Below are positions 1-5,866 of a stretch of DNA of 5,902 nt, in pieces. The notes under the pieces are model-generated. The model had not been told where the DNA came from, ran no database searches, and saw nothing but the letters and a program-made list of their open reading frames with translations. The stretch is from JAJPJX01 sp964568355 (GTDB lineage Bacteria; Acidobacteriota; Terriglobia; Bryobacterales; Bryobacteraceae): assembly GCA_964568355.1 (NCBI GenBank), contig CAZMRK010000306.1:1-5902 (forward strand). The letters run 5' to 3'. Position numbers and translations under genes: made by a program. Every line of letters starts with the position of its first letter. The stretch's first letter is position 1.

Positions 1-120
1 TCGGTCCGCTTTGTCGATGCGTTTCCCCTCACCGTCACCGGGAAGATCCAGAAGTTCCGCATGCGGGAAATGGAGATCGAATGGCAAGGCGACGCCGCGG
101 CGAATATCCGCACGGCCTGA
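1..120 (+). CDS. AMP-forming acyl-CoA synthetase, C-terminal end (partial)
   Basis: This is the last 39 codons of a gene that begins before the window; frame 1 is open from base 1 to the TGA at 118-120. The peptide contains FPLTVTGKIQKFRMREM, the signature of the small C-terminal lid domain of the ANL adenylating superfamily. The lysine of TGK is the residue known in this family to act in the adenylation step, and the IQKFRMRE extension is typical of FadD-like medium- or long-chain acyl-CoA synthetases. The enzyme would activate a carboxylic acid to its acyl-CoA through an acyl-AMP, in the cytoplasm. Substrate length cannot be judged from this piece. The last 15 or so residues are unconserved tail. 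It converges with the minus-strand gene ending at 180, and no convincing terminator lies between them. Confidence 0.9.
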   Translation, partial: SVRFVDAFPLTVTGKIQKFRMREMEIEWQGDAAANIRTA

Positions 121-179
121 AATCAGTGGACCATTACCTTGAACCGGCTGCATTTTTTGCCGCGCACCAGGATTCTCTA

Positions 180-788
180 TTAGAAGTGGAAGGCGATTCC
201 AAATAGCGGCAGGACGTGGTTGCGCCCTGCCGCACCACTGAGGCCCGAGCCTGTTACCAGATCGCGGACCTCCCCGCGCACGCTGAGGCGGCGGTTCAGG
301 CGCACATCGATTCCGCCGCCGAACAGGAACACGCCATGGAGTGTCGAATGCGAAGCGACATACGGATTCGAACCTCCCTCGATTGCGGCATGCTGAAACA
401 ATCCACCACCGCCGCCTGAGATTCCATAAGCCGAAATGCGGGACTGCAAGGGCACTTGCAACCGGACTCCCGCCGTGTAGGCTTGCAGGTCGTTGTTTAC
501 GAGGCCTGCCACGCTGGTAGTGGTGAGCCCTTGCACAACAAACGTCCCCGCCGTGAACTCCAGCCACAAGCTGGCTGCCGACATGCGCGCTACCTGATAG
601 CCGTATCCGGTCGTCGTGCCGAGAGCCGTCTGGCCATACAGGGTGACATTCGAACCGGGAAGGGTGCGCGAAGCGATGCTGGCCGGCCCGGCCAGCAGGA
701 AGATGTCCTGGTTCTGAACGCCCTGCGCCCGGGCGCGGCAACAGACGAGTATTGCAGCGAGAAGAACAAGCAGAAAATGCGTTTTCAT
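180..788 (-). CDS. Exported small beta-barrel-like outer-membrane protein
   Basis: The 202-residue product starts with a clear Sec signal peptide: Lys2, a hydrophobic core at residues 5-17, and a probable signal peptidase I cut after ARA (residue 21). Cys16 and Cys17 sit in the core, but the residue before either is not a lipobox Gly/Ala/Ser, so I do not call a lipoprotein. The mature part is rich in Gly, Ser, Thr and aromatic residues in alternating strand-like stretches. A Gly-rich turn lies at about 124-129, followed by GGGIDVRLNRRLSVRGEVRD (about 157-176), a pattern common in OmpA-like or OMP_b-brl 8-strand barrels. The chain ends in Phe (FGIAFHF), as the assembly signal of outer-membrane barrels does. 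The ATG at 788 is preceded by GGAAGA, 4 bases upstream. It is divergent from the operon starting at 1020. The class is reasonably secure; the role (structural, adhesion or porin) is unknown. Confidence 0.75.
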   Translation of the reverse strand: MKTHFLLVLLAAILVCCRARAQGVQNQDIFLLAGPASIASRTLPGSNVTLYGQTALGTTTGYGYQVARMSAASLWLEFTAGTFVVQGLTTTSVAGLVNNDLQAYTAGVRLQVPLQSRISAYGISGGGGGLFQHAAIEGGSNPYVASHSTLHGVFLFGGGIDVRLNRRLSVRGEVRDLVTGSGLSGAAGRNHVLPLFGIAFHF

Positions 789-860
789 GTAGTCTTCCAG
801 GCGGATTCTTCCGGCCTCACCAGCATCTTAGGCGGCTCCGGCAAAAATAGATCCATGATT

Positions 861-891
861 CCGCTGAGCGGCCGGAATTACTGCTGAGTGG
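861..891. repeat. Paired 11-base direct repeat CYGCTGAGYGG, 20-base period
   Basis: CCGCTGAGCGG at 861-871 and CTGCTGAGTGG at 881-891 match at 9 of 11 bases. Their starts are exactly 20 bases apart, about two helical turns, so a protein bound to both would sit on the same face of the DNA. The first copy is also an inverted repeat (CCGCT-g-AGCGG). They lie in the divergent region between the beta-barrel gene (start 788) and the operon at 1020, about 65 bases upstream of the candidate -35 at 957. They could be an operator or activator site for either direction; chance cannot be excluded for such a short pair. Confidence 0.3.
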
Positions 892-956
892 CAGCCGCCG
901 TTCAGAAACTCCGAAATGCCAGTCAGCGTGCGGTCGAGCCATCCGGCAGGAAATCG

Positions 957-985
957 TTGTTGCGGCAAAGCCGGCCTTCTATACT
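957..985 (+). promoter_or_regulatory. Candidate sigma70-type promoter of the three-gene signalling operon
   Basis: TTGTTG at 957-962 is followed after exactly 17 bases by TATACT at 980-985. The -10 box matches TATAAT at 5 of 6 bases; the -35 box matches only the first three. Transcription would begin near 992, leaving a leader of about 28 bases that contains GGAAAG (1004-1009), 10 bases before the ATG at 1020. This supports 1020 rather than the upstream in-frame GTG near 888 as the translation start, since the upstream start would precede the promoter. Confidence 0.4.
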
Positions 986-1019
986 GAAGTCGCCTCATCG
1001 TCCGGAAAGTCGCACGGAT

Positions 1020-1499
1020 ATGCGCCAGGCGCTACTATACATCCTCGTGTGGGCCGCATATTGCACGGCTTCAAGCGCCGCCGAACAGAAATCCTGGAAC
1101 AAGATCCGCTATGTCGGCGGGACCATTCCGGTGAAGCCCAGCCCGTACGACTGGAACACGACGCTGACGGTCGCCGCAAATTCCGATTTCATCGTATTGG
1201 TCATCGCGCCGTCCAGAATGTTTGCACCCCGGCAGACGGTCCGGATCCAGTTCTCGCAGGTCCTTTCCCTTAGCTATGGACCGAGTGCCTGGCGCCGCGT
1301 CTCCGAAGTACCCGGCGCGCAGTTCTTTTCGAAGCCGCCGACCTTGTTCGGCCTCATGGAAAACCATGGCCTGCTGGGGATTGTCTATTTCGTGGACGAT
1401 GGGAAGCGCGGCGCCGTGCTTTTGGACAGCTATTTTAGCTGGAGTATTTTGTCGGTTCTTGAGACACTCACCGGCAAGCAAGCGGGGCGTGCGCCATGA
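1020..1499 (+). CDS. Exported protein of unknown function, first gene of the sensor operon
   Basis: The 159-residue product begins MRQALLYILVWAAYCTASSA, a short positive N-terminus and hydrophobic core ending in small residues, so a Sec signal peptide cut near residue 20-21 is likely. The frame stays open upstream to about 888, but that extension has no protein-like character and would bury the signal peptide; GGAAAG at 1004-1009 also favours the ATG at 1020. The mature part reads as a strand-rich domain: KIRYVGGT (28-35), DWNTTLTV (44-51), a hydrophobic strand (57-63), LSLSYGPSAWRRV (82-94) and a C-terminal LLGIVYFVDDGKRGAVLLD (118-136). I associate this pattern with uncharacterised small acidobacterial proteins but know no function. 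It ends in an ATGA overlap with the histidine kinase, so the two are translationally coupled. A periplasmic or membrane-associated sensing partner is inferred from position only. Confidence 0.75.
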   Translation: MRQALLYILVWAAYCTASSAAEQKSWNKIRYVGGTIPVKPSPYDWNTTLTVAANSDFIVLVIAPSRMFAPRQTVRIQFSQVLSLSYGPSAWRRVSEVPGAQFFSKPPTLFGLMENHGLLGIVYFVDDGKRGAVLLDSYFSWSILSVLETLTGKQAGRAP

Positions 1500-3358
1500 C
1501 CGGTAACAGGGATTTCTCTTACCTGGCATCTCTGGCTGTCTACACCTTCGGAGCGCTGACTTTGTCCGTGCTGACAGCTTTTTATTGGAGTCAAAGGCGG
1601 CGTCATGCCGCGAACCAGTCGGCCGTGCTTCCGGTATTCACTCTGGTCTGCGCCGTCGCGTTCGTGAACAACGTGCTGTATCAGTCGGCGCTCTTCCAGG
1701 GTGCTGCAATGCTATTCATCCGCAACGTAGCTGCGGGTCTCGTGCCCCCTCTGATGCTCCATCTTGTCGTCGAGTTTCGGTGGGGGAAATCGCCCGGTCT
1801 CCGCTGGCGGCGCCTGCTACTCGCCTTTTACACGGCCTGCGTCGGATCCACCATCGTGCGAGGCTTGAATGAGACTGGACTGCTGTCCACCGGCGACGGC
1901 GCGCTCTACTTCGTCCCGGCAGTACTGCTGGCAAGCGCCAGCCTGCTCGGCACTCTGTTGCTGGCGACGCCGCAGCGCTCCTTCCGGGCGATCGAACATG
2001 CCCACCGGCGCGCTCTCCTGGTCGTCCTGATTCCGCTGTTTGCATGCGCTGTCGCGAACCTCGGCGAGCCGGGGCCGATTGTGAGACAGATGCCGGACTA
2101 CCTGGTACTGTCGTTCTTCTGTATCACGCTATACTTTCGGGAGCGGCTGGCCTTCTTTGACCTGCTGGTGAAGCGCGGAGCGTTCTTGGCGGCCGGCCTG
2201 GTGATCTTTTTCGCGTGTTTGGCGACCGGAACGTCTTCGGTCTTTGGCATGGGAGCGCTCCTCCTGGTCTTATGGCTGACTGGTCCGGTGGTTTATGCGC
2301 GTATCGACCGCTTCATCGATGCCGTTTGGTTGCGCCGCCCCTATTCTCCGGCCGATGCCGAGCGCCAGTTCATTCGTGAGATTCAGGCTGCCAACACCGA
2401 AGAAGAGCTCCTTGATCGGGCGGCCCGTAGTTTGAATAGAATCTTTCGCGCGGCCGCGGAGGTCAGATTCCAGCGGCCATTTCTCGAAGAAGGCGTCGCG
2501 GAAGAGGAGAGCCTGGCCACGGGTATTCAGGCAAACGGGTCGCAGGAGTTTTCAATCGTAATCGCTCCGCGCCCTGATGGGATTCCGTTCCTGAGCGATG
2601 ACCGGCGGTTGTTCCAATCTCTCGCCGGAGCCCTGGGCATGGTTTTGGAAAACGTCCGATTCCGGACCGAACGGAGGAGCCAGGAAGAGCGGGAGCAGCA
2701 GCTCCTCTGGCTGACCAATCGCGCCGAGTTGAAAGCGCTGCGGGCGCAGGTGAATCCACACTTCCTGTTCAATGCGCTGAGCGTGATTACCGGTTTGGTG
2801 CAATGCCATCCGGAACTGGCGGCGGAGACCATCGAAGAGCTGGCACAAGTCTTTCGCTACGTGCTTCGCAAATCAGACAGGGAATGGGCTCCGCTAGCCG
2901 AAGAAGTGGAGTTCGTCACCGCATACCTGCACGTCGAGCAGGCTCGTTTCGGCGAGCGCCTGAACGTGGAGCTGCACCTGGATCCGGCCGTCGACCAGAT
3001 TCTCATACCGGCGATGAGCATTCACCCGCTGGTGGAAAACGCGATCAAGCACGGAATTTCGGATCAGGAAGAAGGCGGCACAGTCGGGCTGCGGACTGCG
3101 ATCGAGGGAGATCTCGTGTCAATCGAGGTATTTGACAGTGGCCCGGGTTTTCCGCCCGGCTTTGCCTTGAATCAGAAGGGCGGCGGCCATGGCCTGCGAA
3201 ACGTGATGGAACGCCTTCGGGGTTACTACGGGGACGCAGCGCAGCTGTGGTGGGAAAGCGGGCCAAACCGGACACGAGTGGTTTTGACGCTACCGCAAAT
3301 AGCTCTGTGCGGTGCGGACGGAGGAGATGCCGGTGATCCGCGTGCTGATCGTCGATGA
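1496..3358 (+). CDS. LytS/YehU-class membrane sensor histidine kinase
   Basis: The 620-residue kinase would phosphorylate the LytTR regulator encoded next. Residues about 9-31, 43-62, 70-92, 107-121, 137-157, 172-188, 202-214 and 228-268 are hydrophobic, giving some seven to nine membrane passes with hardly any exported loop. Residues about 284-388 resemble a GAF domain (ending SDDRRLFQSLAGALGMVLEN). A short helix leads to the His_kinase domain with LKALRAQVNPHFLFNALSVI, the phospho-accepting His being residue 422. The ATPase domain follows: N-box HPLVENAIKHG (510-520), G1 box DSGPGF (547-552) and G2 box GGGHGLRNVMERL (562-574). All key residues look intact. The start ATG overlaps the upstream stop as ATGA and has only a weak purine-rich site, fitting coupled translation. 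The C-terminal 16 residues or so are unconserved and lie in the overlap with the next gene. The signal is unknown. Confidence 0.93.
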   Translation: MTGNRDFSYLASLAVYTFGALTLSVLTAFYWSQRRRHAANQSAVLPVFTLVCAVAFVNNVLYQSALFQGAAMLFIRNVAAGLVPPLMLHLVVEFRWGKSPGLRWRRLLLAFYTACVGSTIVRGLNETGLLSTGDGALYFVPAVLLASASLLGTLLLATPQRSFRAIEHAHRRALLVVLIPLFACAVANLGEPGPIVRQMPDYLVLSFFCITLYFRERLAFFDLLVKRGAFLAAGLVIFFACLATGTSSVFGMGALLLVLWLTGPVVYARIDRFIDAVWLRRPYSPADAERQFIREIQAANTEEELLDRAARSLNRIFRAAAEVRFQRPFLEEGVAEEESLATGIQANGSQEFSIVIAPRPDGIPFLSDDRRLFQSLAGALGMVLENVRFRTERRSQEEREQQLLWLTNRAELKALRAQVNPHFLFNALSVITGLVQCHPELAAETIEELAQVFRYVLRKSDREWAPLAEEVEFVTAYLHVEQARFGERLNVELHLDPAVDQILIPAMSIHPLVENAIKHGISDQEEGGTVGLRTAIEGDLVSIEVFDSGPGFPPGFALNQKGGGHGLRNVMERLRGYYGDAAQLWWESGPNRTRVVLTLPQIALCGADGGDAGDPRADRR

Positions 3359-4079
3359 CGAAGCTCCTACTCGCGTCCGGCTGCGCCAGATGCTGGCGTC
3401 GCACGCCGATATCGAAGTTGCTGGAGAGGCGGCAACCGGCCCGCAGGCCATGGAGATGACCGCGCAACTGCGCCCCGACCTGATGCTGCTCGATATCCAG
3501 ATGCCTGGCGGCAACGGCATCGATGTGGCGGCCTGCCTTCCGCCGCCCCGCCCCCAAGTTGTCTTCTGTACGGCCTACGACCAGTACGCCATTGAGGCTT
3601 TCGAAGTGGATGCGGTTGACTACCTGCTCAAGCCTGTCAGCCGTGCGCGCCTTGGCCAGGCGCTGGATCGCGTTCGGGGTCGTCTTGCCTCCAGCCCGGA
3701 AGGCCGCGAATCCGCTCTGGACCAGGCTCTGCGGCAGCGCTCGGGCCCGGCGCGTTTCCTCGCCAGAAACGGCAGTCAGTATGTTGTGATTGGCGAGGCC
3801 CGCGTGCTGTATTTCGGCACGGAAGGAAGTCTGACCAGACTCGTGGCTGACACAGGCCAATATTGGATGGATCCTTCCCTCAATGATCTGGAACGGCGTC
3901 TGGATCCGGCGCGCTTCTTTCGAATTTCACGCGGAGCACTGGTGAACTTAAACGCCGTGACCAAGGTGATGTCCGGAACCGGAGGGGCTGGGACGGTGAT
4001 CCTGCGTAACGGGCTGAGCCTGGAGGTCAGCCGGCGCCGCTTCCGCGATCTGATGCACGCGCTCTCCGAAGAGACTTGA
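3327..4079 (+). CDS. LytTR-family response regulator
   Basis: The 250-residue product has a receiver domain (about 3-120) and a LytTR DNA-binding domain (about 143-247). Receiver residues are complete: acidic pair Asp10-Asp11 in LIVDDE, phospho-acceptor Asp56 in LLDIQMPGG, Thr82 in FCTAYD and Lys102 in LLKPVS. The LytTR part shows the usual order: RFLARNG, a central strand region, then FFRISRGALVNLNAVTKV, where the histidine common in FxRxHRS-type versions is Ser. It is presumably phosphorylated by the upstream kinase and binds DNA as a dimer. The start is uncertain. GGAGG at 3320-3324 is only 2 bases from the ATG at 3327 but 8 bases from an in-frame GTG at 3333, which would give the family-typical start MIRVLIVDDE. 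Either way the gene overlaps the kinase by about 26-32 bases. Target genes cannot be named. Confidence 0.93.
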   Translation: MPVIRVLIVDDEAPTRVRLRQMLASHADIEVAGEAATGPQAMEMTAQLRPDLMLLDIQMPGGNGIDVAACLPPPRPQVVFCTAYDQYAIEAFEVDAVDYLLKPVSRARLGQALDRVRGRLASSPEGRESALDQALRQRSGPARFLARNGSQYVVIGEARVLYFGTEGSLTRLVADTGQYWMDPSLNDLERRLDPARFFRISRGALVNLNAVTKVMSGTGGAGTVILRNGLSLEVSRRRFRDLMHALSEET

Positions 4080-4110
4080 TGCCGCCGCCCCGCGCACGCA
4101 GCGAGCGGAC

Positions 4111-4128
4111 CAGGCAAATCTTCGCCTG
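4111..4128. terminator. Weak hairpin between convergent genes
   Basis: CAGGC (4111-4115) and GCCTG (4124-4128) form a 5-bp stem with an 8-base loop in the 54-base gap between the LytTR regulator (ends 4079) and the convergent receiver-like gene (ends 4134). There is no T-run on either side, so intrinsic termination is doubtful. It is the only structure seen in this gap. Confidence 0.2.
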
Positions 4129-4133
4129 CAATG

Positions 4134-4547
4134 CTAGTGCCGGCCGGCTGCCCGCATCATACGGCGGTTCTTCCAATAGAAATAGGCCAGCGTCGCCACG
4201 CGAAATACCTCGCTTTGCCGGAAGGGCTTGCTGAGAACATCGTAGCCGCCCAGGTGCAGCACCTCCGACCACAAGCGTTCATCCGCCAGCCGCGAGGTGA
4301 CGATCAGCGAGGAAGGGCTGGGTTGGTCCTTTGTGTGCTCCAGAACTTCACGCCAGCTTCCGTCCGGCAGTTCTTGTTCGCACATCACCACCGGCACAGG
4401 CCGGCGTTCCAATCGTTCGCATGCTTCGCCCCTGGTGAGACATCTCTCCAGGCGCCAGGGAGAATCCCGGAAGATCTGCTGCAACGCGGAAAAATCAGTC
4501 GCAAAGGGGCTTACCGCCAAAAGCATTCCACCCGCGTCGTTGCCCAT
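4134..4547 (-). CDS. Stand-alone degenerate receiver (pseudo-receiver) protein
   Basis: The 137-residue product is a single receiver-like domain with no output domain. The fold markers are visible: hydrophobic strand 1 MLLAVSP (8-14), VVMCEQELPDGSW (53-65) where Asp is normal, LIVTSR (81-86) with the conserved Thr84, and YDVLSKPF (102-109) with the conserved Lys107. The acidic pair that binds magnesium is absent (Ser13-Pro14 there) and the phospho-acceptor position is Glu57, so ordinary phosphorylation is unlikely. Glu may mimic the active state. The C-terminus, YFYWKNRRMMRAAGRH, is basic and aromatic. Single-domain proteins of this kind look familiar from acidobacteria, but I know no proven function. 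The start is uncertain: ATG 4547 is chosen, with an in-frame GTG at 4553 and ATG at 4526 possible; none has a strong ribosome site. It is convergent with the LytTR gene, so it may act near that pathway, by inference only. Confidence 0.8.
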   Translation of the reverse strand: MGNDAGGMLLAVSPFATDFSALQQIFRDSPWRLERCLTRGEACERLERRPVPVVMCEQELPDGSWREVLEHTKDQPSPSSLIVTSRLADERLWSEVLHLGGYDVLSKPFRQSEVFRVATLAYFYWKNRRMMRAAGRH

Positions 4548-4647
4548 CAGCACACCAACTTTCTTGGCTGCGAAACGCGACAGAAGGAAAAACGAACCCT
4601 GCGGGAACAGAAAGGAGAAGAGAGGAGCTGTCTGTGCCGTCCGCCGT

Positions 4648-4659
4648 CACTATTTAGTG
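4648..4659. promoter_or_regulatory. Palindrome CACTATTTAGTG upstream of the pseudo-receiver gene
   Basis: CACTA and TAGTG flank a TT spacer, a 12-base inverted repeat in an A+T-richer patch about 100 bases upstream of the pseudo-receiver start. On the minus strand it overlaps a weak promoter-like pair, TTGCTC then TACACT with an 18-base spacer. It could be an operator over a -10 region. The promoter boxes are poor matches, so this is tentative. Confidence 0.25.
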
Positions 4660-4722
4660 TAGAGAATGCGCAACTTCGAGAGCAACAAAGATTCGGCCGG
4701 GAATGTGCTATCTCTTCCGGAA

Positions 4723-4756
4723 GGACCTGCCGGAGCGAGTTACTCCGGCAGGTTCC
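4723..4756 (-). terminator. Strong hairpin after the rhodanese operon
   Basis: ACCTGCCGGAG (4725-4735) and its exact complement CTCCGGCAGGT (4743-4753) form an 11-bp GC-rich stem with a 7-base loop. The stem can extend by two G-C pairs across a single bulged T. It begins 13 bases after the TAG stop (4767-4769) of the 73-residue gene, so it is placed as a terminator or 3' stabilising structure for the rhodanese operon. No U-run follows on the minus strand. A 10-base palindrome, CTTCCGGAAG (4714-4723), lies directly next to it. Confidence 0.55.
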
Positions 4757-4766
4757 AGGCGTATGT

Positions 4767-4988
4767 CTATACAGCGTGGCGCCGCGTCCGCGTCAGCAGC
4801 GCTTCGGCGTGCTCTACAGCCTTCTGTTCGGCCTCCTGGCGCGTCGAGCCGGTTGCCCGCGCCAATACCGCGCCCGGCGACACGTTATCTGCCGTACAGT
4901 AGAAAGTCGCCCCCATCCGGTAAGTGCTAAGTTTCACCGGCCACCCGGCTAACTCCAGGTTGCGTTGTTGAAATTCTTCGGCTTTCAT
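4767..4988 (-). CDS. Small protein with dsRBD-like layout, coupled to the rhodanese
   Basis: The 73-residue product is not a named family to me. Its layout looks like a short helix (residues 2-13), strands around 17-23, 28-33 and 39-45, and a final amphipathic helix 49-66. The stretch GAVLARATGSTRQEAEQKAV (39-58) resembles the end of a double-stranded-RNA-binding-type fold, where a GxGxSKKxAE motif opens the last helix; here the Lys-Lys pair is replaced by Arg-Gln, so RNA binding is uncertain. No signal peptide or membrane segment is seen, so it is probably cytoplasmic. Its ATG (4988) lies 4 bases after the TAA of the rhodanese with no clear ribosome site, which points to translational coupling in one operon. 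The hairpin downstream closes the unit. It is likely a real gene because of spacing, composition and the fold-like pattern. Confidence 0.7.
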   Translation of the reverse strand: MKAEEFQQRNLELAGWPVKLSTYRMGATFYCTADNVSPGAVLARATGSTRQEAEQKAVEHAEALLTRTRRHAV

Positions 4989-4992
4989 CGTG

Positions 4993-5856
4993 TTACGCGC
5001 CCGCGCTCGCGCTTACTCCTCGCTCGACGGGAACACCTACCAGATTGCCCCACTCGGTCCACGACCCGTCGTAATTGGTCACATCCTTGTAACCTAAAAG
5101 ATACTTCAACACAAACCAGCTATGGCTCGACCGCTCTCCGATGCGGCAATACGCGATCACCGGCTTGGAGTCATCCACACCTTCCGACGAATAAAGCTGC
5201 GCCAGTTCGTCAAAGGATTTGAATGTGCCGTCTTCATTGCAGGCCTTTCCCCAGGGAATGTTGCGCGCGCGGGGAATGTGGCCGCCGCGCTGGCAGGTTT
5301 CCGGCAGGCCCGGAGGCGCCAGAATTTCTCCCGTGTACTCCTGCGGACTGCGAACATCTACCAATGCCGCCGAGCCGGACGTCGATGCCGCCTGGACCTG
5401 CGGCAGAAATGCACGCAGCGAGAGATCCGCGGGTTTGGCGCGATAGCTGGTCCGCTCGACCGATGGAATTTCCGTTGAGAGATCGCCTCCCTCGGCCAGC
5501 CATTTTTTGCGGCCGCCGTTGAGCAGACGAACATCCGAATGCCCGTAGATCTTCAGTTGCCAGAAGGCCCAGGCGGCAAACCAATTGTTGTTGTCCCCAT
5601 AGATGATTACCGTGGTATCGTTCCGAATCCCGGAAGAGGACAGCAATTCTTCCAGTTGGGCCTGCGACAGAATGTCTCTTCGCACCGTATCGCACAAACG
5701 CGTATTCCACGGCCAGGCGATGGCGCCTGGAATATGGCCCTGATCATACGCCTTGGTATCGACGTCGACTTCGACGATCCGAACTTGCGGATCCTTCAAA
5801 TGGTTTCGAACCCAGTCCGTACTCACCAGAACTTCTGGATGGACATAATTTCCCAT
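4993..5856 (-). CDS. sseA: Thiosulfate sulfurtransferase (two-domain rhodanese, CysA/SseA-like)
   Basis: The 287-residue enzyme transfers the sulfane sulfur of thiosulfate to an acceptor such as cyanide or a thiol, through a cysteine persulfide, in the cytoplasm. Two rhodanese domains are visible. The N-terminal one (about 8-125) carries YDQGHIPGAI and ends in LLNGGRKKW; it lacks a catalytic Cys (Asp88 in YGDNNNWFAAWAFW), as is normal for the structural repeat. The C-terminal domain (about 140-280) holds VDVRSPQEYTGEI, RGGHIPRARNIPW and the active loop CRIGERSS starting at catalytic Cys237, then NYDGSWTEWG. The match to the actinobacterial CysA2/CysA3-type enzymes (about 277 residues), as I remember them, is strong along the whole length. 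The ATG at 5856 is supported by GGAGGG four bases upstream. It leads a two-gene operon with the 73-residue protein. The physiological acceptor is not known. Confidence 0.95.
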   Translation of the reverse strand: MGNYVHPEVLVSTDWVRNHLKDPQVRIVEVDVDTKAYDQGHIPGAIAWPWNTRLCDTVRRDILSQAQLEELLSSSGIRNDTTVIIYGDNNNWFAAWAFWQLKIYGHSDVRLLNGGRKKWLAEGGDLSTEIPSVERTSYRAKPADLSLRAFLPQVQAASTSGSAALVDVRSPQEYTGEILAPPGLPETCQRGGHIPRARNIPWGKACNEDGTFKSFDELAQLYSSEGVDDSKPVIAYCRIGERSSHSWFVLKYLLGYKDVTNYDGSWTEWGNLVGVPVERGVSASAGA

Positions 5857-5860
5857 GATT

Positions 5861-5866
5861 CCCTCC
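5861..5866 (-). promoter_or_regulatory. Ribosome binding site of the rhodanese gene
   Basis: On the minus strand GGAGGG precedes the ATG at 5856 by four bases. It is the best Shine-Dalgarno match in the window and fixes the start of the sulfurtransferase. The remaining 36 bases to the window edge show no convincing -35/-10 pair, so the promoter probably extends beyond the window. Confidence 0.8.

Noticed and set aside
145..162. CGGC/GCCG with six T's as a terminator after the acyl-CoA synthetase
   Set aside because: The stem is only 4 bp and the T-run lies in the loop, not after the stem.
456..887. 143-codon plus-strand frame opposite the beta-barrel gene
   Set aside because: It is antisense to a gene with a clear signal peptide and terminal Phe, and has no protein-like features.
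888..1019. 44-residue N-terminal extension of the exported protein
   Set aside because: It would place the signal peptide internally and begin upstream of the best promoter; ATG 1020 has a suitable ribosome site.
3045..3860. 271-codon open frame on the minus strand across the kinase and regulator genes
   Set aside because: It is antisense to two genes with clear catalytic motifs; its translation is rich in Arg, Ala and Ser with no recognisable domain, as expected of a GC-rich shadow frame.
4139..4148. 10-base palindrome GCCGGCCGGC
   Set aside because: It lies in the coding end of the pseudo-receiver gene and is all G and C, so chance in GC-rich coding DNA is sufficient.
4600..4640. Pyrimidine tract followed by CAG on the minus strand, resembling a eukaryotic splice acceptor
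   Set aside because: The window is clearly bacterial with compact, uninterrupted genes and operons.
4666..4902. 78-codon plus-strand frame starting at an ATG inside the intergenic region
   Set aside because: It lacks a well-placed ribosome site, includes the hairpin and mostly overlaps the 73-residue gene in antisense.
4131..4952. 273-codon open frame on the plus strand opposite the pseudo-receiver and the 73-residue gene
   Set aside because: It runs antisense through two better supported genes and across the terminator-like hairpin, and its translation has no domain-like pattern.
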